Below are positions 11,221 through 22,490 of a DNA stretch of 64,000 nucleotides, in pieces (within the stretch, counting starts at the first letter, position 1; the number at the start of each line of letters is the position of its first letter). Position numbers and translations under genes: made by a program. The stretch is taken from positions 30,275,927-30,339,926 of the forward strand of contig OX439012.1 of the NCBI GenBank assembly GCA_949316495.1. The letters are read 5' to 3'. The stretch is from Amphiduros pacificus. Its lineage: Eukaryota; Annelida; Polychaeta; Phyllodocida; Hesionidae. The notes under the pieces were generated by a model. The model was not told the DNA's origin, did not search any database, and worked only from the letters and a program-made list of their open reading frames with translations.

Positions 11221-11591
11221 GGGGCGATCCATTTGATTTTTGTGGGGTGGGGTGGGACAGCAGTACTGGATGAATACATTTTTTTTCTTTGGTAGGGTGG
11301 ATGAATAATTTTTTTTTCTGGTGTGGGGTGGGTGAATAAATTTTTTTTCTGGGATGGGGTGGGTGAATAAATTTTTTTTCTTGTTAAGGGGCGATCCATT
11401 TGATTTTTGTGGGGTGGGGTGGGACAGCAGTACTGGATGAATAATTTTTTTTTCTTTGGTAGGGTGGATGAATAATTTTTTTTTCTGGTGTGGGGTGGGT
11501 GAATAAATTTTTTTTCTGGGATGGGGTGGGTGAATAAATTTTTTTTCCAAAATCTCCCACCCCACCCCACAAAAATCAAATGGATCGCCCC
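11221..11591 (+). mobile_element. Harbinger-like MITE with internal duplication
   Basis: The ends are inverted repeats of about 40 bp (ggggcgatccatttgatttt at the left, its complement at 11548-11591). They are bounded by TTA on each side (11218-11220 and 11592-11594), a 3-bp TWA target duplication as PIF/Harbinger elements make. Inside, the left terminal repeat plus body is repeated once from 11388 (period 167 bp), giving left-body-left-body-right. The body is a run of ggggtgggtgaataaat and T-tracts. There is no coding capacity. Confidence 0.8.
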
Positions 11592-11934
11592 TTAGTTGTT
11601 CGACAAGAGCTAAGCCAATATACGCAAAATTAATAATCGGATTCACCTTTCTCAAAAGGACTAAATGATATAATTGTCGCCCCTTGCATAACATGTTATC
11701 ATGGTGAGACTAAAAGTATTTACAATATAGGTGTCCAGGACAGGTTTTATACCTGTTTATCGTGAGAGGAAATCAGGCACAGGGGTAGATTCACTCAAGT
11801 ATTGTGTATCATTGCCACCTAACAGGACTTGTACTTCACACCAGTCCTTGCCGTCAAATGTAAATAAGGTATGTTCAGAATCGGCCGCAAATCATGACTT
11901 AATAAAAACCAGACTGTGTACTGATTGGTGAAAT

Positions 11935-12110
11935 ACAATTTCTCATATGAGCTGAGGCCCGTGCCAGGTTAACCTGTAAATCTGTGACCGGGTGGGCTGT
12001 CATGTCAAGGACCTCCGACATGACATTTAGGTGAGGCACCAGTGTGTCTGTTGCAAGTAGGTCTCGTCATGGAAAGACTGAGACTGAAATGATTGAAAGC
12101 GATAACACAC
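11935..12110 (+). mobile_element. tRNA-derived SINE, 5'-truncated
   Basis: It starts inside the body (acaatttctcatatgagctg), runs through ctgtgaccgggtgggctgtc and ends at the diverged 3' block gaaatgattgaaagcgata. The tRNA head is missing. Confidence 0.7.
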
Positions 12111-13394
12111 CATGGAATATCTTTCCTATTCCATAGAATCAACAGTTTAAAGACAGTAAAAAACTGACAAATGTACGATCCTTGTTGAAAGAAATGATAT
12201 TAGTGACAATTCAAACAGACATCAGTTGGCCAATTAGAAGGAAGTTCTGTTTTTTACGTCTCTTTCACGTTAAAACATGGACCCAAACAATGTCTTCACA
12301 AAACAAAAGGTTCTGATTTGGACCAGGCCTCACTATGGGTGAGTATAAGGTGAGTGAGTTGAATGATGTTGTGTTTGGAGAGTATTCAATTGTATTGTTT
12401 GAGTTGCAATATCATTTTTGATTGTGGGGCAGGGGGGCATGCTGTAAAATCAGTCAAACTAAGATAGCTGAAACTTGATTGAAAAATATCTTTTTCTGTA
12501 AATGACCTAACAAATAATGATTTTATCTCCTTTCTCGTGACAAATAAAAACAAGAGAAATCAACTCATGAACATAACGTTTATTTGTATAAATATTTGTT
12601 TTGTCTTTTTCTTACATAGATAAAATGCACTTCTTTACTGAACAGGTCCTTTGATTTCATTGGTCAAGTCCGGCAAGATGCACTTGAGGTCAGCATATCA
12701 CATTGTCAGTAAATTATCACGTGAGCATAACACAGTGTTTTGATTGGTTGCGGGAGTGTCCTTGAACTTGGAATATGTATTCCGATATCAAGCACGCCTT
12801 CTCCATCCTTGTAGGGATATCATTGTAAAAAAGCTCTTTTTACAACTTGTATTTCTACAAGTCTACATAATATTTTCTGTGGCCAACATGATTGTAGTGA
12901 TAATAATACTGACCTCTCCAGGCTGACCTCAAACTTATCTCTTCATCATGTGACCATCAAAGCAATCCTGGTTAAAGCACCGTTGCTAACTCATCAATAT
13001 ATGTATAAATTACACAAACAAAACACAAAATAGGCCTATTTTATGTGAAAATATTAAAAAATATAATTATTTTCTTCTATTTTTTTTATATTTTTTTTAT
13101 CATTCAAACAAAACTCATTATAGTGAAAACCTCAAACTAAAAAGTGCACATGATTTTCAGAAAATTAAATGATATAAGATGAATATTTAGAGTTCATCAA
13201 GAATGGCATGCACGTAGGTTTGGCTTCATGTTTCTGTGGTTCCTCGGCCTCAATCCGTGTGTCACGCAGAGTATAGAATCATTGATAGTCTTCCACGTGG
13301 ACAGCATGGTGGATATTGGTGATCAGGTAAAAAACGATTATGCAAGAAAGCGATGGTTGTGGGCGATGGAAAGGATGATTACACTACGCGCCAT
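12111..13394. other. Region 3' of the small surface-protein gene
   Basis: This probably includes the 3' UTR of the minus-strand gene ending at 13395. On the minus strand, AATAAA (plus-strand tttatt) occurs near 12580, which would imply a ~0.8-kb 3' UTR. Segment 13200-13335 is open for 30-40 codons in more than one frame on both strands, but I could not tie any of these to a gene. Nothing else was recognised. Confidence 0.35.
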
Positions 13395-14517
13395 CTAGTG
13401 GTTGTAGATGTAACCTAGCAACCCACATACCAACAACACTGCCATCTGCGGCACAATTGAAACACCAGAACTTCCCTGCAATAAAGAAAGGTAAATATGT
13501 AACTTTGGAGACATCTTCAAATAAGGCAAATTACAGTTGGTAAGAGGCCTTAACTAAAACAGTTTGTGAATGAAGATTTGGAAATGATGACTTAAGTGGT
13601 ACCAACAAAATGGGTTATAGCCAATATAATCAGGAGGAAATTAACATTTTGCACAACTCTGTCACTAGAGGGCTTTTTCCTCGTGCATAATTTTGCCACT
13701 AAACGCTGTTCATTTGTGACAATATTCTTAATTTCAATCTCAATGTTATATATTTATTAGTTAGACAACTTGAGGTAACATATAGTCAAAAAGATTAATA
13801 TATAAGATTTACCTCTGTCACAGCTTCTGTTGCTGACTCTGTGGAACAATTTACACCTAGAAAATAAGAGTGAATATGCTGAGTACACAGATAGATATTT
13901 GCTAAGTAAACAGATAAATATATGCTGGGTTCACAGATAAAAATATACTGAGTACACCAGATACATATATGCTGAGTACACAGATAAATATATGCTGAGT
14001 ACACAGATAAATATATGCTGGGCTCACAGATAAATATATGCTTGGTACACCAGATACATATATGCTGAGTACACAGATAAATATATGCTGAGTACACAGA
14101 TAAATATTTGCTAAGTAAACAGATAAATTTATGCAGAGTACACCAGATAAATATATGCTGAGTAAACAGATAAATATATGCTGAGTAAACAGATAAATAT
14201 ATGCTGAGTAAACAGATACATATATGCTGAGTACACAGATAAATATATGCTGAGTACACAGATAAATATTTGCTAAGTAAACAGATAAATTTAATAGCAC
14301 CGGTTCTGTGATGATCCAAAGGTTGTAGCTTCGATCATACCATAGCCCTGTAGTATTTCAGTAGGATCAATTTATGTATGATGAAGTAGACGTGTGATTT
14401 AAAATATTTGATGTGTGAAAACATATGGGTATTTCTAGACTGACATATGTCACAATACTTACTGTAGAGTGTTGCCATAAAGGCCAGCGCGAGTAACAAA
14501 ACCTGTACTGTCTGCAT
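13395..14517 (-). CDS. Minimal 59-residue secreted or GPI-anchored peptide gene
   Basis: Three coding exons on the minus strand: 14517-14463, 13856-13813 and 13475-13395. The introns are in phases 1 and 0 with good junctions (gtaagt donor, tttctag and ttattgcag acceptors). The total is 180 nt, 59 codons plus TAG. Exon 1 is a signal peptide (MQTVQVLLLALAFMATLY). Exon 2 gives a 15-residue Ser/Thr/Glu-rich stretch, SVNCSTESATEAVTE, with an N-C-S sequon. Exon 3 gives small residues GSSGVS, then a hydrophobic tail (MAVLLVCGLLGYIYNH) that reaches the C terminus with no basic cytoplasmic end. This is the layout of a GPI-anchored mini-protein in which almost nothing but a glycan carrier remains; mammalian CD52 (61 residues) has the same plan. 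Homology to CD52 is not claimed. A short single-pass membrane peptide is the alternative. The TATA box and noncoding first exon at 16641-16704 support a real transcription unit. Confidence 0.6.
13875..14295 (-). repeat. 23-bp minisatellite in an intron
   Basis: About 18 copies of a unit like gagtacacagataaatatatgct, with variants (aagtaaacag, caccagata). It begins about 20 bp outside the acceptor of the second coding exon of the small peptide gene. Long frames through it are products of the repeat. Confidence 0.85.
14297..14340 (+). mobile_element. SINE head fragment
   Basis: It holds only agcaccggttctgtgatgat and ccaaaggttgtagcttcgat, the 5' tRNA-like part of the main SINE family, joined to the end of the 23-bp array. 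Confidence 0.5.
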
Positions 14518-14556
14518 CTTGAACGTATCTTAGGATGACTCCGGTAAGGCTACCTT
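14518..14556 (-). other. 5' UTR part of the signal-peptide exon
   Basis: On the minus strand a pyrimidine-rich acceptor (gtgtttttcag) ends just before 14556. The exon then runs 39 nt to the ATG at 14517-14515, so the start codon lies in the second exon. Confidence 0.5.
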
Positions 14557-14604
14557 CTGAAAAACACAATATTATACATAATATATTAACAGCTGTCTTT
14601 AGGA

Positions 14605-14703
14605 ATGCGGGTTACCATCTTGTTTTCTTGTAATGATTGGATTGTATAGAGTTTTTGTGCACTTCCGGCACGTTGTTCTCGATGGGGAGATGACAACCGG
14701 ATT
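14605..14703 (+). mobile_element. MITE copy, damaged right end
   Basis: It matches the 44914-45047 element: gcgggttaccatcttgtttt at the left and tttttgtgcacttccgg in the middle. The right inverted repeat has decayed to gatgacaaccgg. Confidence 0.6.
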
Positions 14704-15384
14704 ATAATTAATAACTTGAATCATGAATCATAATATAGTTTGCATTAAGATCCACAGTATTATTGTATTTTTATGATCTTCATATTGGTGTTATCATTGG
14801 CAACATGTTGCTTCTCGCTGATGATATATTTTCATTTGATTCAATTTCCTCAAGACAAGCTCTCACCTGTAATTGTTTAATATACTTACTAAAACAACAC
14901 GGTGTTTGTATTATTTGTCATTTGTGTAGACCAGAGTGGTGAAGCATTTATTTAAATGCATATAATGTTATCTAACAACATAGGAATTGGCCAGCAGAAA
15001 AAATAATCGTAAATGATTTTAATTAAATTTAATCTCATACTTAACAATGAAAGATATTGTAACATTATTTTTCACACGATATTTCCCATTCATGAATTCT
15101 TCGGTGCCCTGGGTGAAAAGTGCAACGTTTATTTTTTGTTGTTGACAATCATAGTAGTTGAAAAGGTCATTTCAAAGTTAGCATATGACAATATATTTGA
15201 CTGATATCAATATTTTCTGGATTCAGCTTTTCACTAAACAAAACAAAATACCAAACATGGAGTTATATTTCTACATATGTTTCTCCGTGATATATCAAAT
15301 ACCCCAAAAAGTCCTGACCAAAATTAAACTAACTGTAATCTTGCAATTTCATTTTTAATAATTTGATTTCAGAATGTTTTGACG

Positions 15385-15436
15385 ATTCCAGTATGTTGTT
15401 TTGAATGGGGCAAGATGGCTACCCGCAATCGGCCGA
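15385..15436 (+). mobile_element. MITE right-end fragment
   Basis: It holds tgttgttttgaatggggc followed by gctacccgcaatcggcc, the right half of the same MITE family. The left half is absent. Confidence 0.55.
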
Positions 15437-16355
15437 CGTTCACTTTGTAACACTCTATTTCTGTCAGGTCGTTCAAACTTTGCTGATTACTTTGATAATC
15501 TCAAGTCGATTGAGATCGAAACATTATATAAGAATGATTCCATCGTGAGTTGAATTCATCGGAAAGCGGATTGTAAACTTAAGCATAAATGTTACATAAT
15601 ATATTTGGATCGTTTGGATCAGCAGATCCTATGTACATCTTAAATTGCTATGGACACCATGGATTAATTTCAGCTCTTTTCACCTCATAGGAAAACATGC
15701 TGAAGGCCCTGTCATGGCGCCAAACACCATTAGACTTTAATCCCAACTTACACTAGTCACGGACATGATGTAAGCTTAACATTCCTCTGGTGGAGTTTGT
15801 GAGAGCTTAGCAGATTTCTCAAGATGGGTGTATTGAATAAACAGGAGGTATGAATTCAAAGTGATTTATCCAAATATGTTGAATGTACATGAAGGTCATC
15901 AATCTGAGTTTTGTGTTTTAATCTTTTTCTGTTTCCATATCTCTTCTGGACCTTGTTAATGTTTGGCGAGTCACCTGCTGGGTTCTATTGTTCTCAAAAG
16001 ATGTGGCAATTACCATGTGTGCTGTCTCACCCCCCGTCTCCTAGCTGGAGCCACACCTTTTGTACGGCTCTCATCAGCGCATATCGTGCACATATGAATA
16101 TTAATGATGAGCTAGGATTGCTCTCGGGGTATGCTTGCACTCTCAGTCCCCTTCTGTCAAACGTCAATCCAATATAAAGGTTTCCTTTATACTACAAATT
16201 TGATTTAAAAAATCAAGCTAGTGAAATGGTCCTGATTTAGTTTCACTAGCAGGTGTTAGTTGAAATTTGATCTCTATCCATTATATATTAATCAAAGTTT
16301 GCATTTTATATCGATTTGTTGACATACTTGACGCAGATACTACATAAACACACAC

Positions 16356-16394
<39 letters not shown>

Positions 16395-16640
16395 AATTAA
16401 TGCACACATTTATTTACCTTGTCTAAATATTTACCTCGTATTTGCGTTAATAAAATATAAATAACACTTAACTATATACAAATCATTCACTTCATTTTCC
16501 ACATCATGCATTTATATTCTCTCATTGTGTCCTTTATCATCATCGCTTCATGATTTCCATTTTCTTTTTTTGTTTTTTTTGTTTTGAATATCAAAAGATC
16601 AACACATTCAAATCATCATAAAATAGTATTGTTTCCTCAC
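15437..16640. other. Intron sequence, nothing coding seen
   Basis: Part of the 2.1-kb first intron of the small peptide gene. A (TA)n tract lies at about 16360-16392. A plus-strand frame at 15911-16177 has no family resemblance and no splice context. Confidence 0.5.
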
Positions 16641-16670
16641 CTGTGAAATTTGCTATCCAGGGCGGGTGTC
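16641..16670 (-). other. Predicted noncoding first exon of the small peptide gene
   Basis: On the minus strand the sequence after the TATA box runs to a consensus donor, TTTCACAG followed by gtgagg at 16640-16635. The 5' edge is set only by assuming a start about 30 bp after the TATA box. The intron to 14557 is ~2.1 kb and contains MITE fragments (14605-15436) and a TA-repeat at 16360-16392. Confidence 0.45.
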
Positions 16671-16694
16671 TGCGGCGTCAGGTTCTTGAGATGC

Positions 16695-16704
16695 CCTTTA
16701 TATA
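16695..16704 (-). promoter_or_regulatory. TATA box
   Basis: TATATAAAGG on the minus strand, about 30 bp before the predicted noncoding exon and in a locally GC-richer patch. The spacing fits a focused TATA promoter. Confidence 0.5.
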
Positions 16705-18720
16705 CATGCGCTAATCGTTGCTAGGGCCCTTCAAGGTCCAAACATCAACTCCAAGCAAAATTGGCACCATATTCGAGAAAACATGTCTTGACAGGCTACA
16801 GAAGGCTGGATCTTAAAGATTTCAAAATCTTGACCTGTTTGGCATTTTCAGGAGTTTATTTAAGGATTAAAATGTAGGGAATGAAAATGGATCATTGCGT
16901 CAAACTGCGAGGCTAGAGTGACATAACATGTGTAGTTAAGACACTAAAGGTCTTCACGACCTTGGCAGTATCCATAACTTGGTCTTCAAAATATTATTTC
17001 TCTGACGCAGTTTTCTCCCAATCCACCCACACATCTGGTTCTTTACAGTAGTAAAAAACAAAATGGGCACGATTTCTTACATCATATGCCATTGCAATGA
17101 ATTATCTGAATTCATATAATTAAAAGTAATGGTACACTCTCTCATTATAGTCTATCAATACAATCTATGTACAACTACCAACGTATATGTGCAGTTATCC
17201 ACAATTTTGTATTTTCAAAAAGTAATAAAAATATGTTTAAGAAATGGACATCTGTCTATAGATAGCTACATTTACCAGCAGATATCTTGAAATAGATCTC
17301 CATTAAATCCTGAAAAAAATGTTTGACTAAAAACCGAAAGGATGAATATTGGTGAATCTTTAATAGAGTGGAGGACATATATATCTATACATAAGATATG
17401 TTGTAGATATTTTATGGATTAAAAGGTGCTTTTCCATGTTGGAAAGTACACCATCCTAGGTTAGAGGGGGAGGAGCGGGGAGCGGGGGCAATTTACGAAT
17501 TAATTGCTTTGGGAGGCACCTGGCATTATCATAAAATAAATTCGATTCATACTTATTGTAATATCATAGAAAGCTTTTCAAACAAGTGGCTGTTGCTTTT
17601 TGTGAATAATTAATATCAACAAGTAGCTTTCAAGAGAAAGGATTTAGGCACCGTAGGAATACACAAGTAGACAATGGCATTCTTTTGAATTCAGACCGTT
17701 GTGATTAGCAGTGTAGGAGAAACATAAATGTGTTTATGCATTAAGTGAATAAAAGTTATGTTTTGGGGTCATCACATGAGAGTTTGCTAAGTGATCATAT
17801 ATTCACGCAATGAAAACACGTGACCTTCTAATTTGGTTACGTTCACGCGTGATGACATTAACACCTGAACCCAACTGTTAAGAAATTGGTCCAGATTAGT
17901 TAGGTAAGTTTCTCATTGGTGAGATCATATAACGCCAAGGTAACACACTCCAGCAGTGAAGCATGAATGATAGCTTAGATATTGTGAGGCCAGTCAGATA
18001 AGGGGAACACTTGGTTATTTATATGTAATGTACTGCATGCACAGCAGGGGCCTAGTCAATCAATGACCTGCATGGGTCACCTGGCACCCCACACAGGCCG
18101 GAACTCACTGGCAGTTAGTCTGCAGGTTAAATAGTTCAGCTTCCCACCCAGTCAGCTGGTAGCATTGTAGGGCTCATTATGCCATGATGTGGAAACAGCA
18201 CCCATGATTTGTAACAATTGATGTGTATCCATTGACCACACTCTCATACCTTCATGATTCTTATTTCATGTGTGTGGTATTTTTGATATGTTTGTGTTTT
18301 ATGTTTGTGTTTTATGTTTGTGTTTAATGTGTGGTTTGATGTGTGGTTTGATGTGTGAAGTGTGTATAATGTATTAGCTTTATTAAATAAATCCCTGCTC
18401 CAAACACTAGCCAAGTGTGTATTGTCATATCTAATAGCTAATGGTAAGGACAGCCAGCTCAGGTGAAGGGTGCTCTCACATAAATTCCATTGCGGACAAA
18501 CATTTGATAAGTTGACATGCTATTATTTACTTCATGTTGAATTCATTTAGGAAAGGACAAATTGGAGCGGAAGACATTTTGGTTGAGGCCCTTGCAGGGT
18601 AAAATAATATTGTTAACATTAATACTGAGGGAGCTGCCCCTGTAAAGCTTAGAGTAGAAAAAAGATCAAATTAAAGAGACGTTCATACTATAAGCCTGGG
18701 ATGTGAAAAACAATGATTTG
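16705..18720. other. Intergenic, no supported gene
   Basis: This is the upstream side of the small peptide gene. One short coding-like segment at 18551-18598 is described among the findings. A GT-rich stretch (repeats of tgtgtttta) lies at 18290-18370. Nothing else was recognised. Confidence 0.45.
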
Positions 18721-18724
18721 ATTT

Positions 18725-19037
18725 GATTTGATTTGATTGGTGTTTTACATCACTTTCAACATTATTTCAGTCATTTCGTGATGAGACCTACTTGTAGCAG
18801 ATATAGTGCTGCCTCACTGTATTGTCATGTCGCAGGTCCTTGACATGACAACCCACCCGGTAACAGATTTACAAGGACAACGGGTTAACCCTTTAGGCAC
18901 GAGCCTCAGCTCATATGGGAAATTGAATCACGAGATCAATCTCGGCACGGCCGGGGATCGAACCCACGACCTTTAGATCACCACAGAGGAATTGGCGCTA
19001 CTAAGCTGGCGCTCTAACCAACTGCGCCACGGCCCGG
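18725..19037 (-). mobile_element. Full-length tRNA-derived SINE
   Basis: A ~310-bp copy on the minus strand. The head has gttagagcgccagcttagta (A-box region) and gtgggttcgatccccggc (B box). The body includes gtgaccgggtgggtt-like sequence and the tail ends gaaagtgatgtaaaacacc. It is the best reference for the SINE family found at nine places in this window. Confidence 0.85.
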
Positions 19038-20305
19038 GGCCTGAAAAACAATGAGCTCTGTGATTATCACAATTATGTGACAAAAGAATTGTGTACTTCC
19101 AATAAAGATTTCTAAACAATAAATCCACTTAATTAATGTGTTTGGTATATGTTGTCATGTAGCTTTCTAGGGGCTGCTGATAAAATAAATGCTTTGAGTA
19201 CATTTGTGCCATAGTACATATTTGTTATTTAGGTTACCTATTTTAAAGTATTTTAAGTAACCAGATTTAGGCATTTAATGTAGCGAATTTTAGAGTATTC
19301 TTTATAATCAGACATTTCTAAAAAATAATTTTGAAGTTCATACTACCATTTTGTATGGTTTTTTCTTTATTTATGTGACAAACTGAAAAAAAAATCCTCG
19401 AAAGTCGCTATATCGGATAAACCTATTTTCTCAACATATCTAGATCGCTTACTTTGATATATATAATATGAACGCTTTCATGCCTCATAACCACAACATG
19501 TTTAAAAGGAGTTCAAGGTCTTGATTATGGCGAACATTGTGCTTGTCCTTTCAGCCCGGCTATTAATCCCACATGTTGGGTTTATAAAGTGAGAGATCTC
19601 CTTACAAGTGTATTGTACATAGCCTCATCTGGGACTGATTTCATAATTATACCTGTAATCACTTACCCTTATATAATTGCTAAGAGTTAAAAGGTACACA
19701 CTATTTTGAGACAAGTTGAATGGGACACTTAATGTCAATAGGTTCTTGTGATTACATACATATTATTTTGTAAATAGTCTCGATGGTGATGTTTAAAGAT
19801 TGGATTAATTCATTTGATATTCTTAACTACCACGATATGGGAGTATGTAAAGCCAGAATTAGAAAAACAGTTGTTTCTTATGACTTCTCACACCAAAATT
19901 TTGAGTACAAAAAAATATCCAATCGGCATCAATAAAAGAAGAAAAAGAACTTCATGTTCTTGGCACAGGTGATTACACCACTCTAAAAAGATTGAGACAG
20001 TAAATTTTGCTGTTAATTTACAACTTAATAAATATTGCTATGAAAATACAGCAAAATATATTAATATGCTAATTACATACAATGTATAATTATTTTTATA
20101 GAAATGGAATCATTTAGCCGACATAAATTAAGCTTCAAGTACTGATTAGATTTTTAAAAAATGATGAGACACAAACATTTTTTTCAGGCTTAATATTGGC
20201 ATGATTGGTAAAATCCTGATTCAGATCCAGCAGTTTATCACATGGGTTGTAAGGCAGTTTTGACCTGACAAGGTGTAGAAGGTTCTAATACTTACGAACG
20301 GATCA
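19038..20305. other. Intergenic, no supported gene
   Basis: AT-rich. Two short segments (ATG at 19527 followed by a gtgaga donor, and a segment after tttttttcag at 20189) could be joined in phase as a 45-residue hydrophobic peptide. The support is too weak to call a gene. Confidence 0.35.
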
Positions 20306-20309
20306 GTCC

Positions 20310-20818
20310 ACCAAACCTGGCATGGCCTCCAGTCCATTAATCCTGTCATGACCTCCCTTACATTAATCCTGTCATGATTTCCAGTACATCAATCCTGGCA
20401 TGGCCTCCAGTCCATAAATTCTGTCATGGCCTCCCTTACATTAATCCTGTCACGACCTCCTCTCCATTATTCCTTCCATGACCTCCCTTACATTAATCCT
20501 GTCATGACCTCCAGTCTATTTATCCTGTCATGACCTCATGTCCATTTATCCTGTCATGACCTCCAGTCAATTTATCCTGTCATGGCCTCCAGTACATTAA
20601 TCATGTCATGATTTCCAGTCCATTTATCCTGTCATGGCCTCCCTTACATTAATCCTGTCATGACCTCCCTTACATTTATCCTGTCATGACCTCCAGTCCA
20701 TTAATCCTGTTATGACCTCCAGTCTATTAATCCTGTCATGACCTCCCTTACATTACTCCTGTTATGACCTCCAGTCCATTAATCCTGTCATGGCCTCCAG
20801 TCCACTAATCTTGTCGGG
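20310..20818 (+). repeat. 26-bp minisatellite
   Basis: About 19 imperfect copies of a unit like cctgtcatgacctccagtcc plus attaat, with c/t variants (tggcctcc, cttacatt). It runs straight into the LINE relic that follows. Confidence 0.85.
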
Positions 20819-20819
20819 T

Positions 20820-21520
20820 AAATTTTCTAACTTCCTTTATTAATAAAACAACTCTAGACATTTTTAAAGATGTAGATAATCCTCTTCAGGTTTTTACAGA
20901 TACATTGTATGATATTACTGATGTGTATATACTCAAATTCAAGTCAAATTCTAAAATCAAAGAAAAGCCATGGTTCAATGATGAGTGCAAAAAAGCTGTC
21001 AAAAAATGCAAAAAAGCTTTGAAAAAAATTAATCAACAGCCAACCCAATACAATTTGCACCAGATTCGAATAAAAAGAGCTAAAGCCTCTTATATTATTA
21101 AAATGAGTAAAGGAAAAGTTGGAAAGATTATGTTTCCAAATTAAATGTATATACGCCAATTAAAAAATGCTGGGATATGGTGTGTAAAATTACTGAACCT
21201 GGCAAAGACTCGTCAGACTCAAATACTTATTGCCCCAATGCAGCTTATATTACAGTTGTGCAGAGTGGCTTTTTTATTTGAGAGGGGTTTATAAAAGGCA
21301 AGCATGTTGTCAGTATTTTCTTTGATTTGGAAAAAGCGTATGACACTACGCGGAAATTTGGGATAATGAGTGATTTATGCGATATGAGATTAAGGGGTCG
21401 TTTACCCCTTTTTATTCATTTTTTTATTCAATAGACAATTCAGGGTCCGAGTTGGTTCATCTATTTCTGATGCATTTGATCAGGAACTGGGTGTTCCACA
21501 GGATAGTATTCTATTTGTAT
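20820..21520 (+). mobile_element. Second relic of the I-type LINE
   Basis: It is similar to 8285-9260: the Lys-rich linker (KEKPWFNDECKKAVKKCKKA) and then the RT piece (YDTTRKFGIMSDL-like, GVPQ). Large internal deletion and stops; dead copy. Confidence 0.7.
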
Positions 21521-21954
21521 TCTATTTGAGCCGGCGGGTGCCGGTGGCGGAAGGTGGCGGGACAAAATGGAGGATCTGGCGATCTGCCGCTCTCGAGATG
21601 GCCAGCTCACTACTGCAGTTGGTCTGTCTTGTGTATTTGGCCACCACATTGTCATATCCAAAGAACATTCACCTTGATGATGACAAATCTATTCCAGAAT
21701 GCTTCAGAGTTATAAACAGTTACCTTTGAATAAACTAACACCAGGATTATGCACCGACACTGTCTCACATTCTGTGGAGGGATCGTAATTCACACTGCCA
21801 GCAAATCAATTCATGAATCCATACATTTCATGTTATTTGAAAGATTAATCCCACATTTAGGTCAGACCAAAACAAACATGAAATAGACATTGGCCTGTGT
21901 ATAAGCCAAGTGAAGAACTCAGGGTAAGTGAGTTGAAGTCTGATATTTTGGATG

Positions 21955-22490
21955 CCCTTGCGGATTTCAAACATTGTCACTGTTTTGTATAGAAATATAA
22001 GATGCACAGTTTCCTGCCCCAAATCATGATAATTTTTTTATATTTCTGACCGAAACCAACAAATATGAATAATATAACATGCCGTTATCATTCATTGTTG
22101 ACAATTATAATTTATGATTGCATTATCTTTGACAAATTTGACATTTTGGGTGCCCTGTAGATTTCATATACTTTCAATGTTTTGTATGGAAATCTGAGAT
22201 GCATAGTTTCCTACCCCATATCTTGATAATTTTTCATACCCTGCCCTTATCATTCATTGTTGATAATTATCATTCATGATTGCATCATCTTTGAGAAACC
22301 TGACATTTTGGATGCTCTGTAGATTTCTTATATTGTCACTGTTTTGTATAGAAATATAAGATGCACAGTTTCCTGCCCCAAATCATGATAATTTTTTTAT
22401 ATTTCTGACCGAAACCAACAAATGTGAATAATATATAACAAGCCATTGATAATTATCATTTATGATTGCATCATCTTTGACGAAAGTGAA
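21955..22490 (+). repeat. Long-unit tandem repeat, about three copies
   Basis: Blocks gatttc..(c/t)attgtcactgttttgta, agatgcacagtttcctgccc and tcatttatgattgcatcatc recur with spacing of about 160-200 bp. It is non-coding. Confidence 0.75.

Noticed and set aside
11205-11694. Overlapping Pro/Lys-rich minus-strand frames
   Set aside because: They lie inside a MITE and reflect its T-tract and ggggtggg repeats.
13795-14319. 174-codon minus-strand frame
   Set aside because: It reads through the 23-bp array and only overlaps the true 44-nt exon at 13813-13856.
19527-20261. Two-exon 45-residue hydrophobic peptide gene
   Set aside because: Phases match, but that happens one time in three by chance and neither part has other support.
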